37,165 nt of DNA from Lachnospiraceae bacterium (GCA_024698345.1 JAILRH010000198.1:1-37165); one strand, 5' to 3'. Counted from the first letter of the stretch, positions 9,366-16,680 are shown. Numbers and translations are program-made. The notes: generated from the letters alone by a model not told the origin.

Positions 9366-10061
9366 CCCTTCGGGAAACAAACAAACCAAACCAAACACAA
9401 ACAAAACATCTTTCAGAAAACCAAAACAAACTATGTTTCATTCCATGTATTTTTGTCTTATAACCTTTTCCTTTTTCTTTTTATTTACATATATAAACCA
9501 AACTATATATTCCTTTTTTGATTCTCATATATATACTATTTTTTATTTATTTACTTTTAACAAACTACACCCTCCGGGAAACATAAAACCAAACCAACCA
9601 AACTAAAACTAACCAAACTAAAACTAACCAAACTAAACTAACCAAACTGACTTAGACCAAACAGACCAAACAAACCAAACGCACATGCTGTTTTGTTTTC
9701 GTTTGTCCCGTTTTGTTTTCTTCCCCGTCAGGGGAAGGGGGCGCGCGGGTTTTGTTTTGTTTCGTTTTGTTTTCTTGCAGCAGATGAACATTTCATATCC
9801 CTTTAGGGAAGGGGGCTTTTGTTCGTTTGTAAATATATATGTACATATAGTCGTACATACATTTGTACATATATGAGATATATAAGAAACTGCTTGCAGC
9901 AGTTTATATATATCCCCTATATATATCATAGCAAACTATATGTCCCAAAATATTCCCTGTTATATAGCAGATACAGGTATATATCGGCTATATATAGGTT
10001 TTGTTTCGTTTGGTTTGGTTTTGTTTTGTTTGTAGTTTCGTTTGGTCTGTTTCCCGAAGGG
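9366..10061. repeat. Inverted repeat enclosing an A/C-rich and a G/T-rich half
   Basis: CCCTTCGGGAAACA (9366-9379) is matched by its exact reverse complement at 10048-10061. Inside, the plus strand is dominated by CAAAC/CCAAAC runs up to about 9680, then switches abruptly to GTTTTG/GTTTGG runs. The two halves are roughly complementary over about 350 bp each. Small GC hairpins (CCCTCCGGG at about 9571, TTCCCC-GTCA-GGGGAA at about 9721, CCCTTTAGGG at about 9800) punctuate the AT-rich DNA. No credible gene lies here. The architecture suggests a large hairpin, a replication origin or a centromere-like site. Confidence 0.65.
9597..9655 (+). repeat. Tandem 15-bp repeat ACCAAACTAAAACTA
   Basis: Two exact units (9597-9611, 9612-9626) are followed by a 14-bp and a diverged 15-bp unit, then shorter ACCAAAC fragments to about 9680. 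This is the most regular part of the A/C-rich block. Confidence 0.8.
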
Positions 10062-10337
10062 TGTTTATTATATAGAGCTTGCAGCAGCTGATATAATAAT
10101 TAAACTTTGCAGCAGTTCACTTGTAAAGAAAGCCTTGCAGCAGTCTGTGGATATTATATATATGCATATATAAGAAATCCGACTTTGCAGCAGGTGAGTT
10201 ATATATATGGTATATATATAGGCTTTGCAGCAGATAAGCAAAATTATATATAGCATATATATAAGTAAAGGCTTGCAGCAGTTCCCATAAAAGCAGACTT
10301 TGCAGCAGATAAGCAGGTAAAACCTGCTATGCAGCAG
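9775..10337 (+). repeat. Right cluster of ten TTGCAGCAG motifs
   Basis: TTGCAGCAG begins at 9775, 9894, 10079, 10107, 10135, 10185, 10225, 10273 and 10300, and ATGCAGCAG at 10329. Eight copies fall within 260 bp, at spacings of 28, 28, 50, 40, 48, 27 and 29 bp. They are separated by TATATA-rich DNA, and most are preceded by a short pyrimidine run (CTTTGCAGCAG). A 9-bp unit with variable AT-rich spacers resembles iteron or centromere clusters. The copies are direct repeats here and inverted relative to those at 8935-9228. Confidence 0.75.
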
Positions 10338-11149
10338 TCTGCATATAAAGGAATATCCTATATATAAAACCAATATATATAGGCTGTATATACAGACTAT
10401 ATGTAATGCTTTTACTATACTGTATGGTCTATATAGCATATATGGTAGTTGTTATATGTCTATATATAAGGAATGGTATATATATGCTCTTATATATAGG
10501 TAATATATGAATGATTGTATATATATAGGTGTGTGCCAGTATATATATATGATTTATCAATAGGAATAGAGGGTGTTTTGGATTGTTGTGTGTCTGTTGC
10601 TAAGGGTTAATGCTTATATATCCCTGTACTGATTGTATTATGGTGTTTCGACGCCTGTCGGCTGTTATGACGTATATATACGTCTGCTTATATAGAAATG
10701 ATATGGATTAAGCATGGGGCTTGCGGTTATGTGGCTGTATTGTGTAGCTATATATATGGAATAATAAGGCTTATCTTGGCTCTTAGTGCGTTGCACTAAG
10801 GATTTACGCATACGTATGGATATAGGAAACCAGTACGAGAAAAGGGCTTAATATGGGCTTTTTTCGCTCTTTATGCCCGATGGGCTGTCTTGTGCGGTAT
10901 GTTTTGGTGGCTTTTGTCCTATATATACCGGTATTATCCATGTATCTGATTTTTCTGTCTTTTTAAAAAGGATCCTGATGGCAGGTGCCAAACAAAAACA
11001 GGTACAAAACCAAACGTCTGGTACGTACTCTCTTCTTATTTCTGCTACTGGTCTGACTGCTGCCTTTTTAATAAATTTGGCTGTGCTTTGATGTGAAACG
11101 GCTCTTTGGAGGGGGGCGGAAGGGGGCTTTTTTGACTTAAAATGTGTTG
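10338..11149. other. Non-coding AT-rich segment with short palindromes
   Basis: No credible gene is seen. Up to about 10560 the DNA is mostly TATATA tracts, which would melt easily. Beyond that are isolated palindromes: GGTGT-TTCG-ACGCC (about 10640), GACGTATATATACGTC (about 10668), CTTAGTGC-GTT-GCACTAAG (about 10780), CATACGTATG (about 10810), GCCC-GAT-GGGC (about 10875) and ATACCGGTAT (about 10925). A purine-rich run with GGAGGGGGGCGGAAGGGGG precedes a T-run at about 11110-11133. Open frames here lack ribosome binding sites. Confidence 0.5.
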
Positions 11150-11209
11150 TTCTACTTACAAGTTATAGGTTCTACTTATAAGTTATAAGTTTAACTTACA
11201 AGTTATGGC
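11150..11209 (+). repeat. Three contiguous 20-bp iterons
   Basis: Units at 11150-11169, 11170-11189 and 11190-11209 share the core T(C/A)TACTTA(C/T)AAGTTAT, with no gap between units. The core (CTACTTACAAGTT or CTACTTACAA) recurs at about 9206, 9257 (inverted) and 9277, and inside the promoter of the rep-like gene at 11904-11916. Tandem iterons plus a copy in the initiator promoter are the usual layout of an iteron-controlled plasmid origin. Confidence 0.75.
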
Positions 11210-11276
11210 GGGATTTAAAACTTTTGTGTCACAGACATAGACAACATACTATTACGTTGCCGGTTTGTTATTATAT

Positions 11277-11304
11277 TTGACATTTTTTTGTAGTTGATTA
11301 TAAT
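11277..11304 (+). promoter_or_regulatory. Strong promoter of a small RNA
   Basis: Consensus TTGACA (11277-11282) and TATAAT (11299-11304) are separated by 16 bp. An upstream TG at -15 gives an extended -10. No start codon with a plausible gene follows before the terminator at 11504-11534. Confidence 0.75.
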
Positions 11305-11310
11305 AGGTAT

Positions 11311-11534
11311 TGTAGTTATTTAAATACTACAAATCCATTGTTTCATTTAGGGCTTTTGTAGCCTTAACTTGAGTGATTTTATTTTCACAAAAGGAGGAAG
11401 ATACTTCGGTGTCGATCTTGTAGCTATAACGAGGAGGAAGATGCTTTTGCATCGATATTAAAGAGGGACTACCACTCGAAACAGGAAAATTTATAAAATT
11501 CAGCAGCTATCTGTTTAGGCAGGTAGCTGTTTTT
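11311..11534 (+). ncRNA. Candidate small RNA with two GGAGGAAG-hairpin modules
   Basis: A consensus promoter (11277-11304) and an intrinsic terminator (stem CAGCTATC/GGTAGCTG, 11504-11531, then a T-run) bound about 220 nt without a real gene. Near the 5' end CTACAAA (about 11327) can pair with TTTGTAG (about 11355). Two modules follow: AGGAGGAAGATAC-TTCG-GTGTC-GAT (11394-11416) and AGGAGGAAGATGC-TTTT-GCATC-GAT (11433-11456). The same module occurs in leaders of three genes of this window. The RNA could titrate a regulator or the ribosome. The second module also contains a six-codon frame (MLLHRY), which could be a leader peptide instead. Confidence 0.6.
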
Positions 11535-11564
11535 TGTTGAAATTTTAAAATAATCTGTTACAAT

Positions 11565-11679
11565 AAGACTTGCGGTTTGACGAAATCAAATCGCTTCTTG
11601 AAAAACCTAGTAGTTTTTCATCCCCAATACATTATATAGTTTTTTGCCGTCTGCATTTTCAGGCGGCAATTTTCTTTTT
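11565..11679 (+). ncRNA. Candidate small RNA with three hairpins
   Basis: A plausible promoter (TTGAAA at about 11538 and TACAAT at about 11560, 16-bp spacing) precedes a hairpin GCG-TTTGA/TCAAA-CGC (about 11572-11594). A second hairpin GAAAAAC/GTTTTTC (about 11599-11620) and a terminator (TTGCCGTCTG 11644-11653 with CAGGCGGCAA 11660-11669, then a T-rich run) complete it. No gene fits. A further hairpin at 11680-11703 (GGTACCGACAT/ATGTCGGGACC) lies just after it. Its position between the iterons and the rep-like gene suggests a replication-control RNA. Confidence 0.5.
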
Positions 11680-11761
11680 GGTACCGACATGAATGTCGGG
11701 ACCAAAATCCGTACCCGGTGCTAACAGGCAGTTGACTTTGTCTTTATCTTTTACTAAAATA

Positions 11762-11856
11762 TGAAAGAAGTTTTCATTTTCATTTATTGAAAATCTCAAT
11801 TCGTTTTGAGCAACAAACGGCTGTCTGTTTACAGATGGCTGTTTTTGTTTTTCGGT
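11762..11856 (+). ncRNA. Candidate short RNA upstream of the rep-like gene
   Basis: TTGACT and TAAAAT at about 11732-11760 (17-bp spacing) form a plausible promoter. Hairpins GTTTTC/GAAAAT and CTCAA/TTTGAG follow, then a terminator with stem AAACGGCTGTCTG (11816-11828, partner 11833-11845, three wobble pairs) and a T-rich run to 11856. No gene fits. Alternatively this is a terminator that insulates the rep-like gene from upstream transcription. Confidence 0.4.
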
Positions 11857-11897
11857 GTTTGTATTTTTGATTAATTTCTTATTTTTCGGTACTTTTC

Positions 11898-11929
11898 TAA
11901 TTTCTACTTACAAGTTTTTATGCTATAAT
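11898..11929 (+). promoter_or_regulatory. Promoter of the rep-like gene with embedded iteron core
   Basis: TATAAT (11924-11929) is preceded by a TG extended -10. The -35 region is weak and overlaps CTACTTACAAGTT (11904-11916), the core of the iterons at 11150-11209. A protein that binds the iterons would block this promoter, which is the usual autoregulation of plasmid initiators. Confidence 0.65.
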
Positions 11930-11961
11930 CAACATTGTATAAAAAACAGGGGGGTAGAACG

Positions 11962-13377
11962 ATGATTTCATCTAACGAATATCTCTCTTCTTTGATGAAA
12001 AAGGAAAAGGTAGGAGGCAGTGAGCTGTTTTCCACGATGATGAAAACCTTGGCGTTGTCAAATGAAGAGATTCTAAAACTTCTAAATGAAACTCACAATG
12101 TTAAAAAATTAGAGATTATTGCACTGCTGCTTGGATGCGTTTCGTCACAGCAGATTTTTGATATGAATTATCTGTTTTGTGATGATTACGACGGACTTTT
12201 AAGAGCTTTGTCCAGACATTCAAAGAACGGTTACATGGAATCCATAAGGCTTAAGGGCAATGATGCAAATGTGCGAAAGATTTACGGTCTGACTCCTGAA
12301 GGCTTTAACAGGGTTTTTAGACATGTATCCTCAATCAGTGATACTGATGGTTCGTACTGTCTTAAAAATCTTGCTCTTAGGAAACCGTCTTTTCACGAAT
12401 ATGGAATATCGCTTTCGTTAATGTCTTTATACAGAGCCGGCTTCGAATATGATTTTGAAAAAGAAGTTGTATCCTCAGACGCATTAATCAATACTGAGGA
12501 CAGTGTAAGAACTGATGCGATTTTACATATAAACGGAAAGGAATATTATCTTGAGCAGGACATGGGAACAGAGTCCCAGGCAAAACTTGTATCAAAGATA
12601 AAGATGTATGATGATCCAAACAAAACTCTTATCTTTACCTTCCACAAGATTGTGCCATCTCTGACTATTGCGTATCCTGATACGTCACTGTTTCTTGATG
12701 GGACAAATTTTTTACCGCTTGGTGATGTTTTAGGGCGAAAAGACATAACCTTAAAACCAAACGAAAAGAAGTTTTTGTATCTTGCAAAAGCCGTTGTTGG
12801 CAAAAAGGGAACAATAACTGATATTTCATCAAAGGTTAAACAGATAGGTATTCTTGACCGTGCTGTCAAGCTTGAGGCTTTTAAGGAATCCCGTATGCTA
12901 AATATGCTTGAAAAGATTCTGGCTGCTCCAAGTCTTTACCGTTTTTGTGATGAGGGAATGGATATCTACTGCCACCAGTCAGAACTTCTTTGTCACTCCA
13001 ATGCTTTTAAAAAGCAGGACTACACTCCTCTTGTGCAAAAGCTCTTTAAGGACCGTTTGTCATCGAAAGAAGCTTATTTTGAATTTGAAGGTATTATGTT
13101 TAAAAATGCATTCAGGTTAAAAGAGGGTAGCTACGTTGCCATTGAGCGTGTAGAAGAAAATCTTGGCGGACTGGTTCGTATGATGAATGCAAGAAAGAAA
13201 GAGTCCGGCAATTACTTTATTCTTGTCGTTAACACTATAACTTTTGCTCATACTCTTGCTAAACTTCTTTTCCAGGGACACAGAAATCTTTCGAACTTTA
13301 TCATAACTGATGAGAACGGATATGAGACCTTTGTTTCAAAGTCTGGCAAAATAAAAAGAAGGGATATGAGCGAATGA
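11962..13377 (+). CDS. Replication-relaxation-like protein (putative initiator/regulator)
   Basis: The 471-residue protein has an N-terminal helical, winged-helix-like region (about 30-115). A central RTDAILHINGKEYYLEQDMGTES (183-205) matches the R-DA-L...F-LE-D-GT signature remembered for the replication-relaxation (Replic_Relax) family of plasmids and integrative elements. The start was set at the ATG with a GGGGGG-type ribosome site; an upstream in-frame TTG at 11935 lacks one. It follows iterons and a 3-kb non-coding locus, and its promoter contains an iteron core. It overlaps the sortase gene by 4 bp. A nuclease-like fold is possible. Whether it initiates replication or controls transfer is unknown. 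Confidence 0.6.
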   Translation: MISSNEYLSSLMKKEKVGGSELFSTMMKTLALSNEEILKLLNETHNVKKLEIIALLLGCVSSQQIFDMNYLFCDDYDGLLRALSRHSKNGYMESIRLKGNDANVRKIYGLTPEGFNRVFRHVSSISDTDGSYCLKNLALRKPSFHEYGISLSLMSLYRAGFEYDFEKEVVSSDALINTEDSVRTDAILHINGKEYYLEQDMGTESQAKLVSKIKMYDDPNKTLIFTFHKIVPSLTIAYPDTSLFLDGTNFLPLGDVLGRKDITLKPNEKKFLYLAKAVVGKKGTITDISSKVKQIGILDRAVKLEAFKESRMLNMLEKILAAPSLYRFCDEGMDIYCHQSELLCHSNAFKKQDYTPLVQKLFKDRLSSKEAYFEFEGIMFKNAFRLKEGSYVAIERVEENLGGLVRMMNARKKESGNYFILVVNTITFAHTLAKLLFQGHRNLSNFIITDENGYETFVSKSGKIKRRDMSE

Positions 13378-14177
13378 AATATTTTTTAAAAACTTTAATA
13401 GTTGTACTTACTGTTTCTATTATCTGCTGCATGGCATATGTCGGTTACTATTTTTACCAGTACAGTAAGACGGATGCAGCTTTTAATGAGATTGAGAATA
13501 CGTATGTAACTGATGATGAAGAAGAAGAAACAAAGACTGATTCTTCTTCTACTGTTTCATCAAAGAGCAAAAAGGCGAAAGTTGATATAGAAGCTTTAAA
13601 GAAAAAGTATCCTGCTGCATCGGGATACATATATCAGAAAAACGTACTCTCGTATCCGATCATGCAGTGTGACAACAATGATTACTACTTAAAACATTTG
13701 CCTGATGGTTCCTCATCCATCTCAGGCTCAATATTTTTTGAAAAAAGCACAACCACTGATTCAAGAGCCATTCTTGTTTTTGGTCACAATATGAGAAACG
13801 GAGCCATGTTTGGCTGTCTTAAAAAGTTCAGGGACAAAGACTTTTTTAAAAAACATAAAAAGTTTCAGTTATATATAGGAAGAAACTCATTTGAGGCTAA
13901 TGCTTTTTGTGTTTTTAACACAAATGCTTACTCATACGTCTATGACTACTTTGGAGCAAACGACAAAGGTCTTTCATTTGATGATTTTGTGGTAAAGATC
14001 AAATCTGCTGCCACATGTGTTAATGAAGATTATGTTCCAGGTGCTAACGACGGTCTTGTTCTTCTTTCTACCTGTACAAACGGTGACGGACGATTAGTTG
14101 TTGCATTATCAATTAAAGATTACGTGGACGTTATTGAAAACGCCGGTGAGATGAAATATTTATATGAACTTAATTAA
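13374..14177 (+). CDS. srtB: Class B sortase
   Basis: This is a membrane-anchored cysteine transpeptidase that attaches proteins to the cell wall or builds pili. Of its 267 residues, one N-terminal membrane helix (about 7-29) is followed by a serine- and charge-rich linker (about 40-70) and the catalytic domain. His138 in FGHNMRNGAMFGCLKKF, Cys234 in LLSTCT and Arg240 in GDGRLVV complete the sortase B active site. The start codon overlaps the rep-like gene's stop (ATGA), so they form one operon with the two membrane proteins that follow. No LPxTG/NPxTG substrate is encoded in the window, so the substrate must lie elsewhere. Confidence 0.9.
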   Translation: MKYFLKTLIVVLTVSIICCMAYVGYYFYQYSKTDAAFNEIENTYVTDDEEEETKTDSSSTVSSKSKKAKVDIEALKKKYPAASGYIYQKNVLSYPIMQCDNNDYYLKHLPDGSSSISGSIFFEKSTTTDSRAILVFGHNMRNGAMFGCLKKFRDKDFFKKHKKFQLYIGRNSFEANAFCVFNTNAYSYVYDYFGANDKGLSFDDFVVKIKSAATCVNEDYVPGANDGLVLLSTCTNGDGRLVVALSIKDYVDVIENAGEMKYLYELN

Positions 14178-14190
14178 GGAGGTATTTATT

Positions 14191-14838
14191 ATGAATGAAT
14201 ATTTAAAGAAGGGTTATGAAAAAGCTGCAAGTTATAATATTTTTTATCCATTTATTGTTTCTACTGTTGTAGCCTGTATGGAACTTTTGGTGTATTACGG
14301 TCTTGATCTTGAGCATAGGATTAATGATTTAAACTGTTTTGTTTACTTTTTGGTACTGTTTCTTGTGCCGGTGGTTAAATATGTATATGATTTAAAACAC
14401 TGTTCAGCTTTTATATCAATTTATAAAGGAGCAAGTCTGCTTTTAATTGTTTCATCAGCAATATTTATTATTTTTGGTGACAACAGACCTTCCTTTTTTG
14501 TTCCGCTTATTATGATTTTCAACATCATGGCAGCTTATATGTTTATCCGTTCTTATAAAAAGATGGATTCTGTCAACATTGGCTATGTTATTGATAATTT
14601 TAATCTTGCACCTGAGAACGAAAAAACTGTCTTTGTGTCAAAGGGAAAGATTGATTTTAATTCTGACAATTTCTTTACGGGTGTTAATCTCCTTCTCCCA
14701 ATGGCTAAGCTTTGGTATGAGTTTGCACCTTTGTATGTTGACAGGAGAAACGAGGGAGTTTCTAAAGATGATTGCTTCCTGAAATTTGAACGAAACGACA
14801 AGGGAGATATTCTTGAAACTAAAAGTGCTATGATTTAG
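14191..14838 (+). CDS. Four-helix membrane protein, paralogue 1
   Basis: The 215-residue protein has four hydrophobic segments in the first 125 residues, then a soluble C-terminal domain of about 85 residues. The start follows AAGGAGG with normal spacing; an in-frame ATG nine codons earlier lacks a site. The C-terminal part (FVSKGKIDF...YVDRRNEGVS...DKGDILETKSAMI) aligns with that of the next gene (FVSRHKI...FIDRINEDVP...DEGNVVEIKRAFI), so the two arose by tandem duplication. No known family is recognised. Co-transcription with a class B sortase suggests an envelope or transfer-related role. Confidence 0.7.
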   Translation: MNEYLKKGYEKAASYNIFYPFIVSTVVACMELLVYYGLDLEHRINDLNCFVYFLVLFLVPVVKYVYDLKHCSAFISIYKGASLLLIVSSAIFIIFGDNRPSFFVPLIMIFNIMAAYMFIRSYKKMDSVNIGYVIDNFNLAPENEKTVFVSKGKIDFNSDNFFTGVNLLLPMAKLWYEFAPLYVDRRNEGVSKDDCFLKFERNDKGDILETKSAMI

Positions 14839-14848
14839 GAGGTATTTT

Positions 14849-15463
14849 ATGGAATACGAAGCATTTAAGAAAGCCTACGAAGATGTTGGCAGCTATCGTG
14901 ACACTACTGTTCAGGCAGCTCTTGTTGCAATGCTTTTATCGGCACTCCTTAGTTTATTGCTGGAGCTTGCTCCAAGTATCTGCATTTATGCTTATATTAT
15001 TGTTCTTGTTGTCCTTGCAGCTTCGTATATGAAAAAGTCTGCATATATTGCCGTTAACGGATTTGTAAGAATAATTTTTTGTCTGTTTGCCGGCATTGTT
15101 CTTCTTATTGTTCATGCACCGCTTTTTGTAAATGTAATGGTTCTTTTTGTGGTAAGCATTCTTACGATTGTTGTCCAGGATCAAAAACTTAAAAAGGATG
15201 TTACATACATCTGCTACTTGCCTTTTTACTACAAGGTGAATTTTGAAGATAACCGTATGGTTTTTGTTTCAAGGCACAAGATACTTGACTACAGCTCAAG
15301 AATGCTGTTAAATGCCGTTGCAATGCTCTACCCTATTGCTTCTGATACTGTTCCAGTATTTATTGACAGAATCAATGAGGACGTTCCTGAGAATGAACGT
15401 TTCATCAGCTTGTCAGTAGATGATGAGGGAAATGTTGTTGAAATTAAAAGGGCTTTTATTTAG
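14849..15463 (+). CDS. Four-helix membrane protein, paralogue 2
   Basis: The 204-residue protein has the same layout as the preceding gene: four membrane segments (about 22-125), then a soluble tail with FVSRHKI...FIDRINEDVP. It is shorter and diverged, but the tail motifs are in the same order. It has its own strong TAGGAGG site 10 bp after the preceding stop, and it is the last gene before the terminator at 15525-15550. The function is not recognised. The two products could form a heteromeric membrane complex with the sortase. Confidence 0.7.
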   Translation: MEYEAFKKAYEDVGSYRDTTVQAALVAMLLSALLSLLLELAPSICIYAYIIVLVVLAASYMKKSAYIAVNGFVRIIFCLFAGIVLLIVHAPLFVNVMVLFVVSILTIVVQDQKLKKDVTYICYLPFYYKVNFEDNRMVFVSRHKILDYSSRMLLNAVAMLYPIASDTVPVFIDRINEDVPENERFISLSVDDEGNVVEIKRAFI

Positions 15464-15487
15464 TACGCATTTTGGGATATATAGTTT

Positions 15488-15550
15488 GGTACCATGGAAT
15501 TATATTTTCCATGGTACCGGTTTGGCACCGGAAACGGTGCTTTTTTATTT
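15488..15550 (+). terminator. Double hairpin and intrinsic terminator of the rep-sortase operon
   Basis: A 12-bp stem GGTACCATGGAA/TTCCATGGTACC (15488-15518) is followed by a textbook terminator: GCACCG-GAAA-CGGTGC (15525-15540), then TTTTTTATTT. Confidence 0.92.
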
Positions 15551-15573
15551 TTTAAAAAGTTTTAATTTACCTC

Positions 15574-15627
15574 TTGAAATAGGTGTACACCTATGCTATA
15601 ATTAAGTTGTGGGTAGGTGTACACCTA
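15574..15627 (+). promoter_or_regulatory. Promoter with two TAGGTGTACACCTA operators (operon 1)
   Basis: TTGAAA (15574-15579) and TATAAT (15597-15602) are separated by 17 bp. The spacer holds the perfect palindrome TAGGTGTACACCTA (15580-15593). A second copy lies at 15614-15627, just after the expected transcription start. A dimeric repressor bound here would exclude RNA polymerase. The promoter at 24341-24369 has the same design. Confidence 0.88.
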
Positions 15628-15649
15628 TCCACAGAGGGAGGTGTGTTTT

Positions 15650-15781
15650 TTGGAAAAGAAAAGATATTTTGTAAAGTTCACGAGCATGTGGAGTGGAACT
15701 GTTAAGATACACAGTTTTGATACTAAGGAAGAAGCTTTATGGTTTATGAAGCAGGTAGACGGAATACTGCTTGACTGGTAA
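15650..15781 (+). CDS. Small protein with TTG start, first gene of operon 1
   Basis: The frame has 43 residues (MEKKRYFVKFTSMW...), starting at TTG with a GGGAGG site about 8 bp upstream. It ends in TAA, which overlaps the ribosome site of the next gene. An internal ATG at codon 13 is less well placed. The sequence alternates charged and aromatic residues and ends with EEALWFMKQVDGILLDW, which suggests a small beta-beta-alpha fold. The function is unknown. Confidence 0.55.
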   Translation: MEKKRYFVKFTSMWSGTVKIHSFDTKEEALWFMKQVDGILLDW

Positions 15782-15791
15782 GGAGGTTTAT

Positions 15792-16004
15792 ATGATACAG
15801 GATTGGGAAGATAAGGAATTAAAAGATTATAAAGGTTTTGGAGTTTTCAAAAGATGGGAAGTTGCAAAGGAGTCCGAGATTGACAAAGGTATAAAGGTTT
15901 CAAAGCCAAAATATTACGCATGTGATGACGACGATGTTATTAATGAGGAAGGCTGCGATTCCCTGAAGGAATTAAAGAAGTTAATTGATGAATACGTAAA
16001 GTGA
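15792..16004 (+). CDS. Small acidic protein, unknown
   Basis: The 70-residue protein (MIQDWEDKELKDYKG...) starts at the ATG 5 bp after AAGGAGG; an upstream in-frame TTG at 15771 is ignored. The central CDDDDVINEEGCDS segment is strongly acidic. The ending KELKKLIDEYVK is a likely helix. No family is recognised. It belongs to the TAGGTGTACACCTA-controlled operon. Confidence 0.6.
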   Translation: MIQDWEDKELKDYKGFGVFKRWEVAKESEIDKGIKVSKPKYYACDDDDVINEEGCDSLKELKKLIDEYVK

Positions 16005-16014
16005 GGTGTCGGCA

Positions 16015-16212
16015 ATGTATTGTACATATCATTTGACAGAAAAAGAAAAAGGAAAAAAGGTAACAAGTTCTTGGGATGGTGACTGTACCATATACACAGT
16101 ATATGAAAATGAAGAAGAATATGAAAAGGACTTGGAAAGAATTAAGAAGTTAGATGAAGAGCATAAAAGAAATATAGAGGCGTATCTAAAATGCGGTGCC
16201 GCTGATTACTAA
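16015..16212 (+). CDS. Small charged protein, unknown
   Basis: The 65-residue protein (MYCTYHLTEKEKG...) is mainly one long charged helix rich in Glu and Lys (about 31-58). The ATG was chosen because GTGAGGTG precedes it at normal distance; an in-frame GTG at 16006 overlaps that site. No family is recognised. It lies 10 bp after the preceding gene in operon 1. Confidence 0.6.
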   Translation: MYCTYHLTEKEKGKKVTSSWDGDCTIYTVYENEEEYEKDLERIKKLDEEHKRNIEAYLKCGAADY

Positions 16213-16226
16213 GGGGGGGGACAAAG

Positions 16227-16505
16227 ATGATTTACAAAGACAGAAAAACAGGAGAGAAACTTTATCCGGTTTGCAGTTTCAATGACAACCAGCACAAGCT
16301 CTATAATGTATATGACATGGTTATGGGTGATTTATATGAAAACAAAGACCCGGACATGGAAGATGAGTTATACGAAAAACGCGAACGTATTGAAAATGCT
16401 CTTGAGGTTTTTGGAGCCAATGTGATTGATGGAATTGTATATGCCACATATAAAGACAGTGTGATTATAAAAGACTACATAGCAGCTTACAACTTAAGAC
16501 ATTAG
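16227..16505 (+). CDS. Small protein, unknown
   Basis: The 92-residue protein (MIYKDRKTGEKLYPVC...) follows an unusually G-rich ribosome site (AAGGGGGGGG). It has many Tyr and Asp residues, and an amphipathic helix around DPDMEDELYEKRERIENALEV. No catalytic motif or membrane segment is seen. It is an operon 1 member with a 14-bp gap to the preceding gene. Confidence 0.6.
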   Translation: MIYKDRKTGEKLYPVCSFNDNQHKLYNVYDMVMGDLYENKDPDMEDELYEKRERIENALEVFGANVIDGIVYATYKDSVIIKDYIAAYNLRH

Positions 16506-16518
16506 AAAGGAACAAGAA

Positions 16519-16680
16519 ATGAAATATTATGATCCAGAATATGACAGAATTGTTGAAGAGGATGTTATTAAAAAACAGTATGACATATTCAAACAGCAGC
16601 CATGGTTTACAAAAACTTATGAGCAGTTTAAAAATGATAATTTTATTAAACTAAAGGAAGGAGAAACTGAAAATGATTAG
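16519..16680 (+). CDS. Small 53-residue protein, unknown
   Basis: The protein (MKYYDPEYDRIVEED...) follows a GAAAGGA site. It is aromatic and charged, with VIKKQYDIFKQQPWFTKTYEQF as a probable helix pair. Its end overlaps the next start by 8 bp (ATGATTAG), indicating translational coupling. No family is recognised. Confidence 0.55.
   Translation: MKYYDPEYDRIVEEDVIKKQYDIFKQQPWFTKTYEQFKNDNFIKLKEGETEND

Noticed and set aside
8935..10337. Repeat clusters as a CRISPR array
   Set aside because: The unit is only 9 bp, spacing varies from 19 to 185 bp, spacers are AT-rich low-complexity DNA, and no cas gene is present.
9633..11091. Open frames of 60-123 codons in the 9.6-11.1 kb region
   Set aside because: They lack ribosome sites, have low-complexity or repeat-derived composition and overlap each other on both strands.
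10873..11091. 72-codon frame starting MPDGLSCAVC
   Set aside because: The start is preceded by a T/C-rich stretch without a ribosome site, and its ATG lies in a GCCC/GGGC hairpin. No family match.
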